Of a stretch of DNA of 64,000 nucleotides, positions 8,171 to 16,030 are shown one piece after another (within the stretch, counting starts at the first letter, position 1; every line of letters begins with the position of its first letter). The DNA comes from RI-153 sp963752935. GTDB taxonomy: Bacteria; Chloroflexota; Anaerolineae; Caldilineales; Caldilineaceae. The notes beneath the pieces were generated by a model. It ran no database searches. It had not been told where the DNA came from and saw nothing but the letters and a program-made list of their open reading frames with translations. The position numbers and the translations under genes were made by a program. The stretch spans positions 248,001 through 312,000 of the forward strand of contig CAVWAL010000001.1 of NCBI GenBank assembly GCA_963752935.1. Reading direction: 5' to 3'.

Positions 8171-9034
8171 ATGACAGAATCGATCTCCCCTGCCGTACTC
8201 GATAAATTGAATCATCTGCGCGATATCCTGCGCCAGGCCGGCTCGGTGCTGGTCGCCTATTCGGGCGGTGTGGACAGCGCGCTGGTGATGGCGGTTGCCT
8301 ATGGCGAATTGGGCGATAAGGCGCTGGCCTGTATTGGCGTTTCGCCATCGTATCCCACCCGAGAGATGCGCGATGCCGTCAAACTGGCCGAGGAACTGGG
8401 TGTGCCCTATCGTCTGGTTGACACCGAAGAATATCTTGACGAGAACTACGCGGCCAATCCCAACAACCGCTGCTACTTCTGCAAATCTGAACTGCACAAC
8501 CGGCTCAAGTCGATCCTGGTGGCCGAGGATTGGGGGCTGGTGGTGGATGGCACCAATGCCAGCGATCTGGGCGATGTGCGCCCTGGGATCATGGCCGCCC
8601 GCGAGCGCGGGGTACGATCTCCGCTGGTCGAGGCGGCGATCACCAAGCCCGAGGTGCGAGAGATCTCTCGCTATCTGGATCTGCCCGTGTGGGACAAACC
8701 GGCCATGGCCTGTCTATCCTCGCGGGTGCCGCACGGCACGGCGATAACACCCGAACTGCTACGCCAGATCGAAGCAGCCGAAGATGTGCTGGTCGATCTG
8801 GGTTTTCGCCAGTTTCGTGTGCGCCATCACGGCGAGATCGCGCGCATTGAACTGCCTGCCGAGGAGTTCGCCAGGGCGATCGAGCATCACGCGCAGATCA
8901 GTTCCGACATCAAAGCCGCCGGCTACCGTTTCGTTACCCTGGACCTGGCCGGCTTCCGCAGCGGATCGCTCAACGGCTCGGCGAATGGGGCGACGAATGG
9001 CGCCGTCATCTCGGTAGCAGAATTGGTTGGATAA
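8171..9034 (+). CDS. larE: LarE, ATP-dependent sulfur transferase for NPN cofactor synthesis
   Basis: 287 aa. The PP-loop SGGVDS (residues 31-36) binds ATP to adenylate the cofactor carboxylates. The RCYFCKSEL motif and PAMACLSSR with C181 match the LarE family; C181 corresponds to the sacrificial cysteine of the Lactobacillus enzyme, so this looks like the cysteine-donating rather than the [4Fe-4S] type. The protein ends with a low-complexity GSLNGSANGATNGA linker-like tail. The ATG at 8171 follows AAGGAAATATCAACAAAC and gives the normal N-terminus; a longer open frame overlapping larB is not needed. Confidence 0.94.
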   Translation: MTESISPAVLDKLNHLRDILRQAGSVLVAYSGGVDSALVMAVAYGELGDKALACIGVSPSYPTREMRDAVKLAEELGVPYRLVDTEEYLDENYAANPNNRCYFCKSELHNRLKSILVAEDWGLVVDGTNASDLGDVRPGIMAARERGVRSPLVEAAITKPEVREISRYLDLPVWDKPAMACLSSRVPHGTAITPELLRQIEAAEDVLVDLGFRQFRVRHHGEIARIELPAEEFARAIEHHAQISSDIKAAGYRFVTLDLAGFRSGSLNGSANGATNGAVISVAELVG

Positions 9035-9051
9035 AGGCGATAACAAGCACA

Positions 9052-10302
9052 ATGGCAACGATCGCTTATCTCGACACCCCTTCCGGCATTTCGGGGGATA
9101 TGTTTCTGGGTTGCCTGGTAGACGCCGGCTGGCCGCTGGAGCGGTTGCGCGCGGTGGTGGAAGCGCTGGCGCTGCCGCCCGATAGCTGGCAGATCGGCGC
9201 CGAGGAGGTGATGCGCGGCCCGCTGCGTGCCAGGCTCGTGCATGTGAGTGTGGCCGAAGGGGATGCTCACCGCCATCTCAGCGATGTGCGCGCCATCATC
9301 GAGGCCGCCCACCTGCCCGAACTGGTCAAGGCACGGGCGGTGGCGGTCTTCACACGGCTGGCCAAAGCCGAGGCCAGGGTTCACGGCGCTACGGTGGAAT
9401 CGATCCATTTCCACGAAGTCGGCGCGCTGGACGCTATTGTGGACATCGTCGGCGTCTGCGCCGGTTTGCATGAGTCGGGCATCGACGCCCTCTACGCCTC
9501 CCCGCTGCCGCTGGGCCACGGCTGGACCAACAGCATGCACGGTAAGATCCCGTTGCCGGCGCCGGCAACGCTGGAGTTGTTGGCAGCGGCCGGCGCAATG
9601 ACCCGCCCTGCGCCGGGACCGGGAGAGCTGGTCACCCCCACGGGGGCGGCGCTGCTGGCCGAGCTGGCCTCTTTCGCCCAGCCCCCGATGACGCTTTCTC
9701 ACATCGGTTGGGGTGCGGGGCAGAAAGAGTTCGACTGGCCCAATCTTGCCCGTCTCTGGATAGGTCAGGAATCGCGCCAGGCTTCCTTGTCATTTGATGC
9801 GCAGGAGCAACTGCCTGATCTGCGCCAGGTCGTGGTTTTAGAGACCAACATCGACGACATGTCGCCCGAACTCTTCGGCGCCGTCAACGAACGACTCTTC
9901 GCCGCCGGCGCCCTGGACGTGTGGACGGCACCTATCGGCATGAAGAAAAATCGCCCGGCGGTGCTGTTGAGCGTGCTGGCTGCGTTGGATTTGGAATCTC
10001 AACTGGCCGACCTGCTGTTGCGCGAGACGACAACTCTGGGCGTGCGTGTGCGCACGGCGCGGCGTCACGTGGCCCGCCGTGAAATTCGCCCTGTGCAGAC
10101 AAGCTACGGCCAGGCGCAGGTCAAACTCAAGTGGATCGGCGATGATCTCGTGGGCGCTGCGCCCGAGTACGAGGACTGCCGCCGCCTGGCCGACGCGGCC
10201 GGCGTGCCCGTGCGCCAGATCTATGATGCGGTGCACGCGGCGGCCTATATACGCTTCTTTCAACAGACGGCTACATCTGCTCCTCAGCATAGCGTTGGAT
10301 GA
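9052..10302 (+). CDS. larC: LarC, nickel insertase for the NPN cofactor
   Basis: 416 aa. It begins with AYLDTPSGISGDMFLG and contains IHFHEVGALDAIVDIVG, LPAPATLELL, LVTPTGAALLAEL, then VLETNIDDMSPELFG and APIGMKKNRPAVLLSV. LarC inserts nickel into the dithio-pincer with CTP. In Lactobacillus plantarum the protein is made from two frames by programmed frameshifting; here both halves are one uninterrupted frame. It is 17 bp after larE. Its last 32 bases overlap the convergent YqeY gene. Confidence 0.95.
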   Translation: MATIAYLDTPSGISGDMFLGCLVDAGWPLERLRAVVEALALPPDSWQIGAEEVMRGPLRARLVHVSVAEGDAHRHLSDVRAIIEAAHLPELVKARAVAVFTRLAKAEARVHGATVESIHFHEVGALDAIVDIVGVCAGLHESGIDALYASPLPLGHGWTNSMHGKIPLPAPATLELLAAAGAMTRPAPGPGELVTPTGAALLAELASFAQPPMTLSHIGWGAGQKEFDWPNLARLWIGQESRQASLSFDAQEQLPDLRQVVVLETNIDDMSPELFGAVNERLFAAGALDVWTAPIGMKKNRPAVLLSVLAALDLESQLADLLLRETTTLGVRVRTARRHVARREIRPVQTSYGQAQVKLKWIGDDLVGAAPEYEDCRRLADAAGVPVRQIYDAVHAAAYIRFFQQTATSAPQHSVG

Positions 10303-10624
10303 GTTCAATGGCCGCAGTCAGCGTCTCTACCTGCTTGCTCAGACCGAGGCGTGCGTATTCCGTGATGGCGGCTCGGTGCTCGTCCACCTCATGCTGTAGG
10401 ATCTGTTGGATCTCTTGAGCGCCGAGCAGCTTGCGCTGCACATCGTTGCTTCGTCCGATGGTGGGAGGCAATGGCTCGTCGAGCGGGATGGCCTCAGCGT
10501 TATCGATGGCCGCAATCAAGGTGCGCAACGTGATCACATCCGCTTTGTGACCCGACTTCATGGCTCGAAGCAAGTCTGCCTTGATCCGGTTTCGTACCTC
10601 AATCGTTTCGTGTTCTTTACCCAT
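10271..10624 (-). CDS. GatB/YqeY domain protein
   Basis: 117 aa. The sequence EVRNRIKADLLRAMKSGHKADVITLRTLIAAIDNAE followed by EIQQILQHEVDEHRAAITEYARLG is the YqeY fold, also found as the tail domain of GatB (tRNA-dependent amidotransferase). Free YqeY proteins are widespread and of uncertain function. The ATG at 10624 starts the conserved part; an upstream extension would be translated tandem 9-bp repeats (NRINRINR) and is unlikely. The 3' end overlaps larC by 32 bp in convergent orientation. Confidence 0.82.
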   Translation of the reverse strand: MGKEHETIEVRNRIKADLLRAMKSGHKADVITLRTLIAAIDNAEAIPLDEPLPPTIGRSNDVQRKLLGAQEIQQILQHEVDEHRAAITEYARLGLSKQVETLTAAIELIQRYAEEQM

Positions 10625-10649
10625 CCTGTTTATCCTGTTTATCCTGTTT
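10623..10649. repeat. three tandem copies of ATCCTGTTT
   Basis: ATCCTGTTT occurs three times head to tail at 10623-10631, 10632-10640 and 10641-10649, touching the yqeY start codon on one side and lying 22 bases before the second reductase on the other. It sits where divergent promoters would be expected. Similar 9-bp repeats occur in intergenic DNA of other bacteria; no function is known to me. Confidence 0.8.
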
Positions 10650-10671
10650 TTGTTGTAGAAAGGAACATACA

Positions 10672-11538
10672 ATGCCAAGTATCGAACGACGTCCATTTGG
10701 TCGTACTGGCCACGAAAGTAGCGTTACCCTGTTTGGCGCCGCCGCCCTCGGTGGGGTGACCCAGGCTGAAGCCGATCGCACCATGGAACTGGTGATGGAG
10801 TATGGCGTCAACCACATCGACACCGCCGCCAGCTACGGCGCTGCCGAGGATCGGCTGGGCCCGTGGCTGGAAAAGTACCGCGATCAGTTCTTCCTCGCCA
10901 CCAAGACGGGCGAACGCACGTACGCCAAGGCGCGCGAGGAGATTCACCGATCGCTGGAACGGATGCGTGTCGACAACGTCGATCTGATCCAGTTACATAA
11001 CCTGGGCCATCCCGATGATCGGGATACGGCGTTGGGCGAGAATGGTGCGCTCGAAGCCGCCATCGAAGCTCGCGAAGAAGGCCTGGTACGGTTCATCGGC
11101 GTCACCGGGCACGGGCTCAACATCCCTGCCTTTCACTATCGCAGCCTTCAGCAGTTCGACTTCGACTCGATCCTCTTGCCGTGGAACTATGTGATGAAGC
11201 AAAACAGCAAGTACGCCGAGGAATTCGAGCGGGTGGTGGATCTGGCCAAGAAGCGTGGCATCGCCATTCAGACCATCAAGTCGATCACGCGGGGACCGTG
11301 GAGCACCACGGAACGCACGCGCTCGACCTGGTATCAGCCGCTGGAAGATCAGGCCGACATCGACCGCGCCGTGCATTGGATCCTGGGCCGTGGCGATATC
11401 TTCCTCAACACCGTGGGCGATATTCACGTGCTGCCCAAAGTCCTCGACGCCGCCAGTCGTTTTAACGGCGAGCGCCCCAGCGACGAGGAAATGAACAAGA
11501 TGCTGCGCGAAGAGCAGATGACGTCGCTGTTTGCGTAG
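10672..11538 (+). CDS. aldo/keto reductase (second copy)
   Basis: 288 aa. The tetrad is D50 and Y55 in HIDTAASYG, K78 in LATKTGE, H109 in IQLHNLG. The C-terminal part (DEEMNKMLREEQMTSLF) resembles the short bacterial reductase group that lacks the long cofactor loop. AAAGGAAC precedes the ATG. It is clearly diverged from the reductase at 6315, so the two are not a recent duplication. It stands alone after larC and yqeY and ends just before a 44-bp palindrome. Confidence 0.92.
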   Translation: MPSIERRPFGRTGHESSVTLFGAAALGGVTQAEADRTMELVMEYGVNHIDTAASYGAAEDRLGPWLEKYRDQFFLATKTGERTYAKAREEIHRSLERMRVDNVDLIQLHNLGHPDDRDTALGENGALEAAIEAREEGLVRFIGVTGHGLNIPAFHYRSLQQFDFDSILLPWNYVMKQNSKYAEEFERVVDLAKKRGIAIQTIKSITRGPWSTTERTRSTWYQPLEDQADIDRAVHWILGRGDIFLNTVGDIHVLPKVLDAASRFNGERPSDEEMNKMLREEQMTSLFA

Positions 11539-11550
11539 ACGTTGAGTGGT

Positions 11551-11594
11551 TGCCTCCGGTGCGGCGCACTGGCCAGTGCGCCGCACCGGAGGCA
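11551..11594. terminator. 44-bp perfect palindrome, possible bidirectional terminator
   Basis: The 22-base arms (TGCCTCCGGTGCGGCGCACTGG and its complement) meet with no unpaired spacer. It lies between the convergent reductase (ends 11538) and alpha/beta hydrolase (ends 11605), the place for a shared terminator, but there is no T-run on either side. It could equally be a protein-binding site or a mobile palindromic unit. Confidence 0.55.
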
Positions 11595-11604
11595 GACTGA
11601 TGAG

Positions 11605-12450
11605 TCATCCCCGCACAAACGCCTCTACTATTCCCACCGTATGCAACAAGGCGTGTCCTCCGCCGGCAATGATTTCTACCGTGAGATTAGGCAGCAGGGC
11701 GTCGAGCCGGGCTGCGATGCGGCGGTTGTCGCGCAGAGCGTCCTCGTCGCCGCCGATCAGGAGGACGGGCATGGTCAGCCTGCGTAATTCTTCGTCGCTA
11801 AAGAGGGGAAGCATCCCCGTGCGCGCCTTGAAGTGCTTCATCATCGTCATGGTGATCGCTTCGACGCCGTCGGGTACAGGTTGGCTGGCGAAGAGCGTAC
11901 GCACAAGGCGTCGGATTCCCGAATCGCCCAGCATCATCAGCGGGATCACGCGCAGGACGAACGACAGCTTGTCAGGGATGACGCCACCGGGTGTGATCAG
12001 CACGAGCCGGTCCACTTTGTCCGGATGGATGGTGGCGAAGCGCAATGCCGTCCATGCGCCTTGGGATAGGCCGATCAGCGTGGCCTGCCCCACCGACAGT
12101 GCAGCAAACAGATCTTCGAGCCACTCGGCGAAGGCCGCACCTTGCCACGGTGGGCGATTGTGGGCGCTTTTGCCGGGTTCGCCGGGTAGGTCCGCGGCAT
12201 AGACACGGTGGTGGCGGCTGTAGGTGGCGACATCGGCGCCCCACATGGCCGAGTTGATCCCAGCCCCGTGCAAAAGGAAGAGAGGCGGGGCTGCCGGGTC
12301 GCCGCTGGCAATGACGAATGTGTCCCCGTGGCGGGTAGCGACGCTGCGGGTCTCGTGGGCAACGGGCCAGGTTGCCAGCGCTTCGTCGTACAGTCGCATG
12401 ATCGCCTGCTCCCCGGCCTCAGAATTGAAAATCGCGTGCGCTGTCATCAT
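11605..12450 (-). CDS. alpha/beta hydrolase
   Basis: 281 aa. The oxyanion region LFLLHGAGINSAMW, the nucleophile elbow GLSQGAW (Ser), VLLIGGDEDAL (acid) and GGGHALLHT (His) form the triad of the alpha/beta hydrolase fold. The fold covers esterases, lipases and related enzymes, so the substrate is open. Two adjacent ATG codons (12450, 12447) follow GAAAGGAACG. It is just downstream of the PadR-type gene in the same direction (20 bp gap) and is thus the most likely target or partner of that regulator. Confidence 0.88.
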   Translation of the reverse strand: MMTAHAIFNSEAGEQAIMRLYDEALATWPVAHETRSVATRHGDTFVIASGDPAAPPLFLLHGAGINSAMWGADVATYSRHHRVYAADLPGEPGKSAHNRPPWQGAAFAEWLEDLFAALSVGQATLIGLSQGAWTALRFATIHPDKVDRLVLITPGGVIPDKLSFVLRVIPLMMLGDSGIRRLVRTLFASQPVPDGVEAITMTMMKHFKARTGMLPLFSDEELRRLTMPVLLIGGDEDALRDNRRIAARLDALLPNLTVEIIAGGGHALLHTVGIVEAFVRG

Positions 12451-12470
12451 TCGTTCCTTTCTTGTCCAAT

Positions 12471-13007
12471 TTAGAGACGAAGTTGTTCACGCAACGAATT
12501 GACCCAGGATAGTTCGTTTTCATAGAGATCGATCCAGCGTGTCTGGATCTGATCCCATACAAACGACTCGCGCGGCGACCGATCCGGCGTGGGTGCGCCT
12601 CGCCCTGCCAGTTGGCGCAGCATCAGCACTTCGACGCGCAGCCGCTCGGCGTAGGATGCCAGCAGCGCATCCATTTCCTGGGGAGTAAGATCCTGGGTCC
12701 ACGCCAACTGCACCAGAAAGGGGACCTTCCACTCGGGCAGCTCGGGGCGGGACTGTGCCCACTGTTTGAGTTGGATGCGGCCGGCCTCGGTGATGGTGTA
12801 GATCTTGCGCGAGGGGCTATCGTCCTGGTGTTCGATTTGGCGGGTGACGAGGTCCTCGTTGTGCAGGTCAACCAGGGTGCGATAGATCTGATTGTTGTTG
12901 CCCGACCAGTAGTGGGTGGGCGAATCCCCGATCAGTTTTTTGAGATCGTAGCCGGCGAGCGGTTGCCAACTGAGAAAGCCGAGAATCGCGTATTTGAGTG
13001 ACATCAT
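12471..13007 (-). CDS. PadR family transcriptional regulator
   Basis: 178 aa. The winged helix MSLKYAILGFLSWQPLAGYDLKKLI, QIYRTLVDLHNEDLV and SRKIYTITEAGRIQLKQW is characteristic, and the longer helical C-terminal domain (PadR_C, about residues 90-178) marks the PadR/VirR group that senses phenolic or toxic compounds. It precedes the alpha/beta hydrolase. Upstream is an exceptional nested palindrome containing ATGT-N8-ACAT, the known PadR-type recognition pattern, so autoregulation is likely. Confidence 0.9.
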   Translation of the reverse strand: MMSLKYAILGFLSWQPLAGYDLKKLIGDSPTHYWSGNNNQIYRTLVDLHNEDLVTRQIEHQDDSPSRKIYTITEAGRIQLKQWAQSRPELPEWKVPFLVQLAWTQDLTPQEMDALLASYAERLRVEVLMLRQLAGRGAPTPDRSPRESFVWDQIQTRWIDLYENELSWVNSLREQLRL

Positions 13008-13077
13008 AAGATCCTGAGAATGAGCCAGCGTGATGGATTGGGCCGAGTGTTACGTCGGGTATGGTGCGGCGCCAAAA

Positions 13078-13135
13078 ACAAACTGCCGCGCATAACATAT
13101 GTTATCAATAACATATGTTATGCGCGGCAGTTTGT
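13078..13135. promoter_or_regulatory. 58-bp nested palindrome, probable PadR operator
   Basis: Two perfect 28-base arms (13078-13105, 13108-13135) are separated by two bases. Inside each arm lies the complete 14-bp palindrome ATAACATATGTTAT (13092-13105 and 13108-13121). The centre reads ATGT-N8-ACAT, the pattern reported for PadR-type regulators. It is 70 bp upstream of the PadR start and 56 bp after the end of the DUF1992 gene, so it could also act as a terminator for the latter. Confidence 0.7.
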
Positions 13136-13191
13136 CAATAGGTGAATAAAACTTGCCGGCGAAGTCGGCGATCGAGATTGGCTTGAGCAGC

Positions 13192-13833
13192 TCAATCCGT
13201 GCTGAACATGGATCGCCCGGCGCCGAGACGGGCAAGTTCGCGGTCGAGGTTAAAACGCATCAACTCCATGCGCCAGATGGGCAAAGAGAGGTTCAGATCG
13301 AGGATGCGCCGGTTGAGGTCGGCGATGGCTTCGTCCCAGGCGGCGAGTTGTGCCGCCCAGTCTGCGGCCAGTGTGGACCTTGCTTGCTCGTCGTCAGACT
13401 GAACCGCGGTGTGGCGATACCAATCGAGGCGGCGCTCCACGTCGGCGCGGACTGCGTCCACCTCCGCTACTAGGGTCTTTCGATCGATGATCCATGACGG
13501 GGCCAGCTCGTTGTTTTTGAGCAGTCGATTGGCCATTTGCATGTCGGCCGGCTCGTTGGGGTTTTCAGAGAGGTTGAGCGGTTTGCCATACCCGGGCAGG
13601 TTGTCGAAGTCACCACGTTCGATGGCTTCTTCAATTTGCTGGGTGGCCAGGCTCTGCCACTCTTCGGGCGTGCGGGGGCGACGCTTCACATTTGCGGTGT
13701 CGGCGCTACCCTCATCTTTGCCATTCTGTTTGAGATCTTTGGCCAGATCCAGTTTGGTCTTCTGGCGGTCAGCTTCGTGAGGTGTTCTCGAATCGTCTTT
13801 GTTAGATTGGGTGTCTTTTCGGTAGTTGGACAT
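13192..13833 (-). CDS. DUF1992 (DnaJ-homologue subfamily C28-like) protein
   Basis: 213 aa. The central segment IEEAIERGDFDNLPGYGKPLNLSENPNEPADMQMANRLLKNNELAPSW is the DUF1992 domain, also seen in DNAJC28 of animals; no J-domain is present. The first 60 residues are charged and likely disordered, the last 90 form long helices (VDAVRADVERRLDWYR...). Function is unknown. Start: ATG at 13833 with AGGAG 12 bases upstream; a GTG at 13866 is an alternative. Confidence 0.8.
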   Translation of the reverse strand: MSNYRKDTQSNKDDSRTPHEADRQKTKLDLAKDLKQNGKDEGSADTANVKRRPRTPEEWQSLATQQIEEAIERGDFDNLPGYGKPLNLSENPNEPADMQMANRLLKNNELAPSWIIDRKTLVAEVDAVRADVERRLDWYRHTAVQSDDEQARSTLAADWAAQLAAWDEAIADLNRRILDLNLSLPIWRMELMRFNLDRELARLGAGRSMFSTD

Positions 13834-13925
13834 GGCGATAAATGGCTCCTGATCCTTGTTCTCCACGCTTGGTATAGCGTATCATTTGCCTCTTGCCGTG
13901 GGCAAACCTGGACCAGCGGGAGAAC

Positions 13926-13988
13926 GCAGAACGGACCGGCACAGAGGCCGGCCCCTACCCTAGGGATGGACCTCCGTGTCCATCCGTC
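13926..13988. repeat. palindromic intergenic repeat, family A copy 1
   Basis: Two successive palindromic units: a left half around GGACCGGCACAGAGGCCGG and a right half GGATGGACCTCCGTGTCCATCC, joined through CCCTAC...TAGGG. It is nearly identical to 50318-50380 (a few substitutions and one indel over about 63 bases). It lies between the DUF1992 gene and argH. Confidence 0.85.
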
Positions 13989-14054
13989 TCGCCTCTCGTC
14001 CGGATTCACAAATCGTCGTCCCTGTTTTATGATTGTTCTTCAACTATTCGGCTG

Positions 14055-14089
14055 ATTAGTGCCATGTCAACACTTGACATGACACTAAT
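14055..14089. promoter_or_regulatory. inverted repeat upstream of argH
   Basis: Arms ATTAGTGCCATGTCAA and TTGACATGACACTAAT pair at 15 of 16 positions around CAC. The right arm contains TTGACA, a possible -35 box, but no matching -10 is seen. It is 46 bases before the argH start and could be an operator or a leader hairpin. The TTGACAT core recurs upstream of the oppD-type gene and of the permease at 27228. Confidence 0.45.
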
Positions 14090-14135
14090 GACATTGTTCT
14101 TTAACCGGTACGCTCTGTTTGGGAAGGAAGAAGTC

Positions 14136-15557
14136 ATGTCTGCAAAACTGTGGGGAGGACGTTTTAGCGGAAAAACGGATCCGTTGATGGAGGCGTTTAA
14201 CGCCTCGCTTCCCTTTGACCGAAGGTTGTGGCGAGCCGATATTCGAGGCAGTCAGGCGTATGCGCAGGCTCTGGTCGGCAGCGGCCTTCTCACCGCCACA
14301 CAGGCCGAAGCGATCGTTGCCGGTTTGGAGCAGGTGGGCCAGGAGTGGGCTGAAGGACGGTTCGCCACTGAGGCCGGTGATGAGGACATTCATACCGCCA
14401 ATGAGCGACGGCTGAGCGAACTGATCGGTGATGTGGCGGGCAGACTTCACACAGGGCGCAGCCGCAATGACCAGATTGCTACCGATATCCGGATCTGGCT
14501 GCGCCAGGAGATCGATTTGCTGGCCGGCCATCTCCACGATCTGATCGCCACCTTGCTAGAGCGTGCCGAACATGAGATCGATCTGCTGATGCCCGGCTAT
14601 ACGCATTTGCAGCCCGCTCAGCCTGTACGCTGGAGCCATTGGCTGCTGAGCCACGCCTGGGCATGGCAGCGTGACGCCGAACGCCTGAGCGAGGTCCGCC
14701 GCCGTGTCAATCAACTGCCGCTAGGGGCAGGTGCGTTGGCCGGGAATCCGTTTCAGGTGGATCGCGCTGCGCTGGCGCAATCACTGGACTTTGAGGGTGT
14801 CAGCGCCAACAGCATGGACAGCGTCAGCGACCGTGACTTCATCGCCGAGTTTCTTTTCTGGGCCTCACTGACCATGATCCACATGAGCCGGTTGGCCGAA
14901 GACTTGATCATCTACAGCAGCCGCGAGTTTGGCTTTGTTACCCTGGCGGATGCCTACAGCACCGGCAGCAGTTTGATGCCGCAGAAAAAGAACCCCGATT
15001 CGATGGAGCTGTTGCGCGGCAAGTCGGGCCGGGTCTTCGGCGATTTGAGCGGGTTGATGATGACGATCAAGGGGCTGCCTGCCACGTATAACAAAGATCT
15101 TCAAGAAGACAAAGAACCCCTTTTTGACGCCGTGGATACGCTTAGCGGCTCTTTGCAAATTGCGGCGGGTGTGATCGCTACGCTCACGGTGAACGCGCCG
15201 CGCATGGCCCAGTCTTTGGTGCCCGAGATGCTCGCCACCGATCTGGCCGAGTATCTGGTGCGCAAGGGGATTCCCTTCCGCGAAACGCATCATGTCGCCG
15301 GTGCGGCTGTGCGGCTGGCCGAAGAAAACGGCATTGCCCTCACCGCGCTCTCACTGGCGCAGTTGCAATCGCTGCACCCGGCCTTTGCCGAGGATATCCA
15401 AAGCGTGTGGGATTATGAACGCAGCGTTGATCAGCGTGACGCCGAGGGGGGCACCAGCCGCCGCGCCGTGACCGCACAGATTGAGCGGTTACGCGCCTGG
15501 CTAGCGTCTGTAAAGAGCGCACCCTCAATTGGGGGCGGCACTATTATAGCAAATTGA
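14136..15557 (+). CDS. argH: argininosuccinate lyase
   Basis: 473 aa, usual length. It cleaves argininosuccinate to arginine and fumarate, the last step of arginine synthesis, as a cytosolic tetramer. Visible signatures are KLWGGRFSGKTDP at the start, EDIHTANERRL, LHTGRSRNDQIATD, MPGYTHLQPAQPVRW with the catalytic His, and the fumarate-lyase signature GSSLMPQKKNPD, followed by KGLPATYNKDLQEDKEP. AAGGAAG precedes the ATG. No other arginine gene is near, so it is a stand-alone gene. Confidence 0.97.
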   Translation: MSAKLWGGRFSGKTDPLMEAFNASLPFDRRLWRADIRGSQAYAQALVGSGLLTATQAEAIVAGLEQVGQEWAEGRFATEAGDEDIHTANERRLSELIGDVAGRLHTGRSRNDQIATDIRIWLRQEIDLLAGHLHDLIATLLERAEHEIDLLMPGYTHLQPAQPVRWSHWLLSHAWAWQRDAERLSEVRRRVNQLPLGAGALAGNPFQVDRAALAQSLDFEGVSANSMDSVSDRDFIAEFLFWASLTMIHMSRLAEDLIIYSSREFGFVTLADAYSTGSSLMPQKKNPDSMELLRGKSGRVFGDLSGLMMTIKGLPATYNKDLQEDKEPLFDAVDTLSGSLQIAAGVIATLTVNAPRMAQSLVPEMLATDLAEYLVRKGIPFRETHHVAGAAVRLAEENGIALTALSLAQLQSLHPAFAEDIQSVWDYERSVDQRDAEGGTSRRAVTAQIERLRAWLASVKSAPSIGGGTIIAN

Positions 15558-16030
15558 CAAAGCACCTAAAGCTTGCTAGGATACTGCATATTCTACTGCC
15601 AAAGGCAGCGCTGCCGGGCAAACCTTAACGAATAAGCTTTGTCTAGACCTATGGGAGCGCGCATCGTCTGAGTCTTCTCCGTCCCTGGCAATCCTTGAGC
15701 GGACCCCCCTGAAATCCGTTCGACAGCAGCGTTATGGACGCCGGCATTTTCCTGTTGTACCTGGAAAACGAGATGCTAATTCCTCTCCGTATTGATGGGC
15801 TAGCTTGCTGTTAACCGTAAGCATAAGATGCTCCTGATTCTATTACGTTTCGTTGACATTTACCGTGCGGTCTCCTGGCCTATTGTCGCTCAACACCGAA
15901 TTGACCCAGGGGAACCCTATGAAATGTCAACACAGCTAAAATATTATCCAAATATGTTCATTGTGTTGAAATTGAAACTGCACCATTTTTTTGTGCCCTC
16001 ATCGACCAGTTTTCAGAGGAGTAGGCCTCA
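15558..16030. other. 473-bp gap before the oligopeptide ATPase genes
   Basis: No gene is seen. TTGACATTT (15853-15861) and AAATGTCAA (15922-15930) form a perfect but widely spaced inverted pair, which may belong to the promoter or operator of the oppD-like gene. The last 100 bases are AT-rich, ending in GAGGAG before the start codon. Confidence 0.4.

Noticed and set aside
9052..10302. Programmed frameshift in larC, known from Lactobacillus
   Set aside because: Here both halves are in one continuous frame, so no frameshift is needed.
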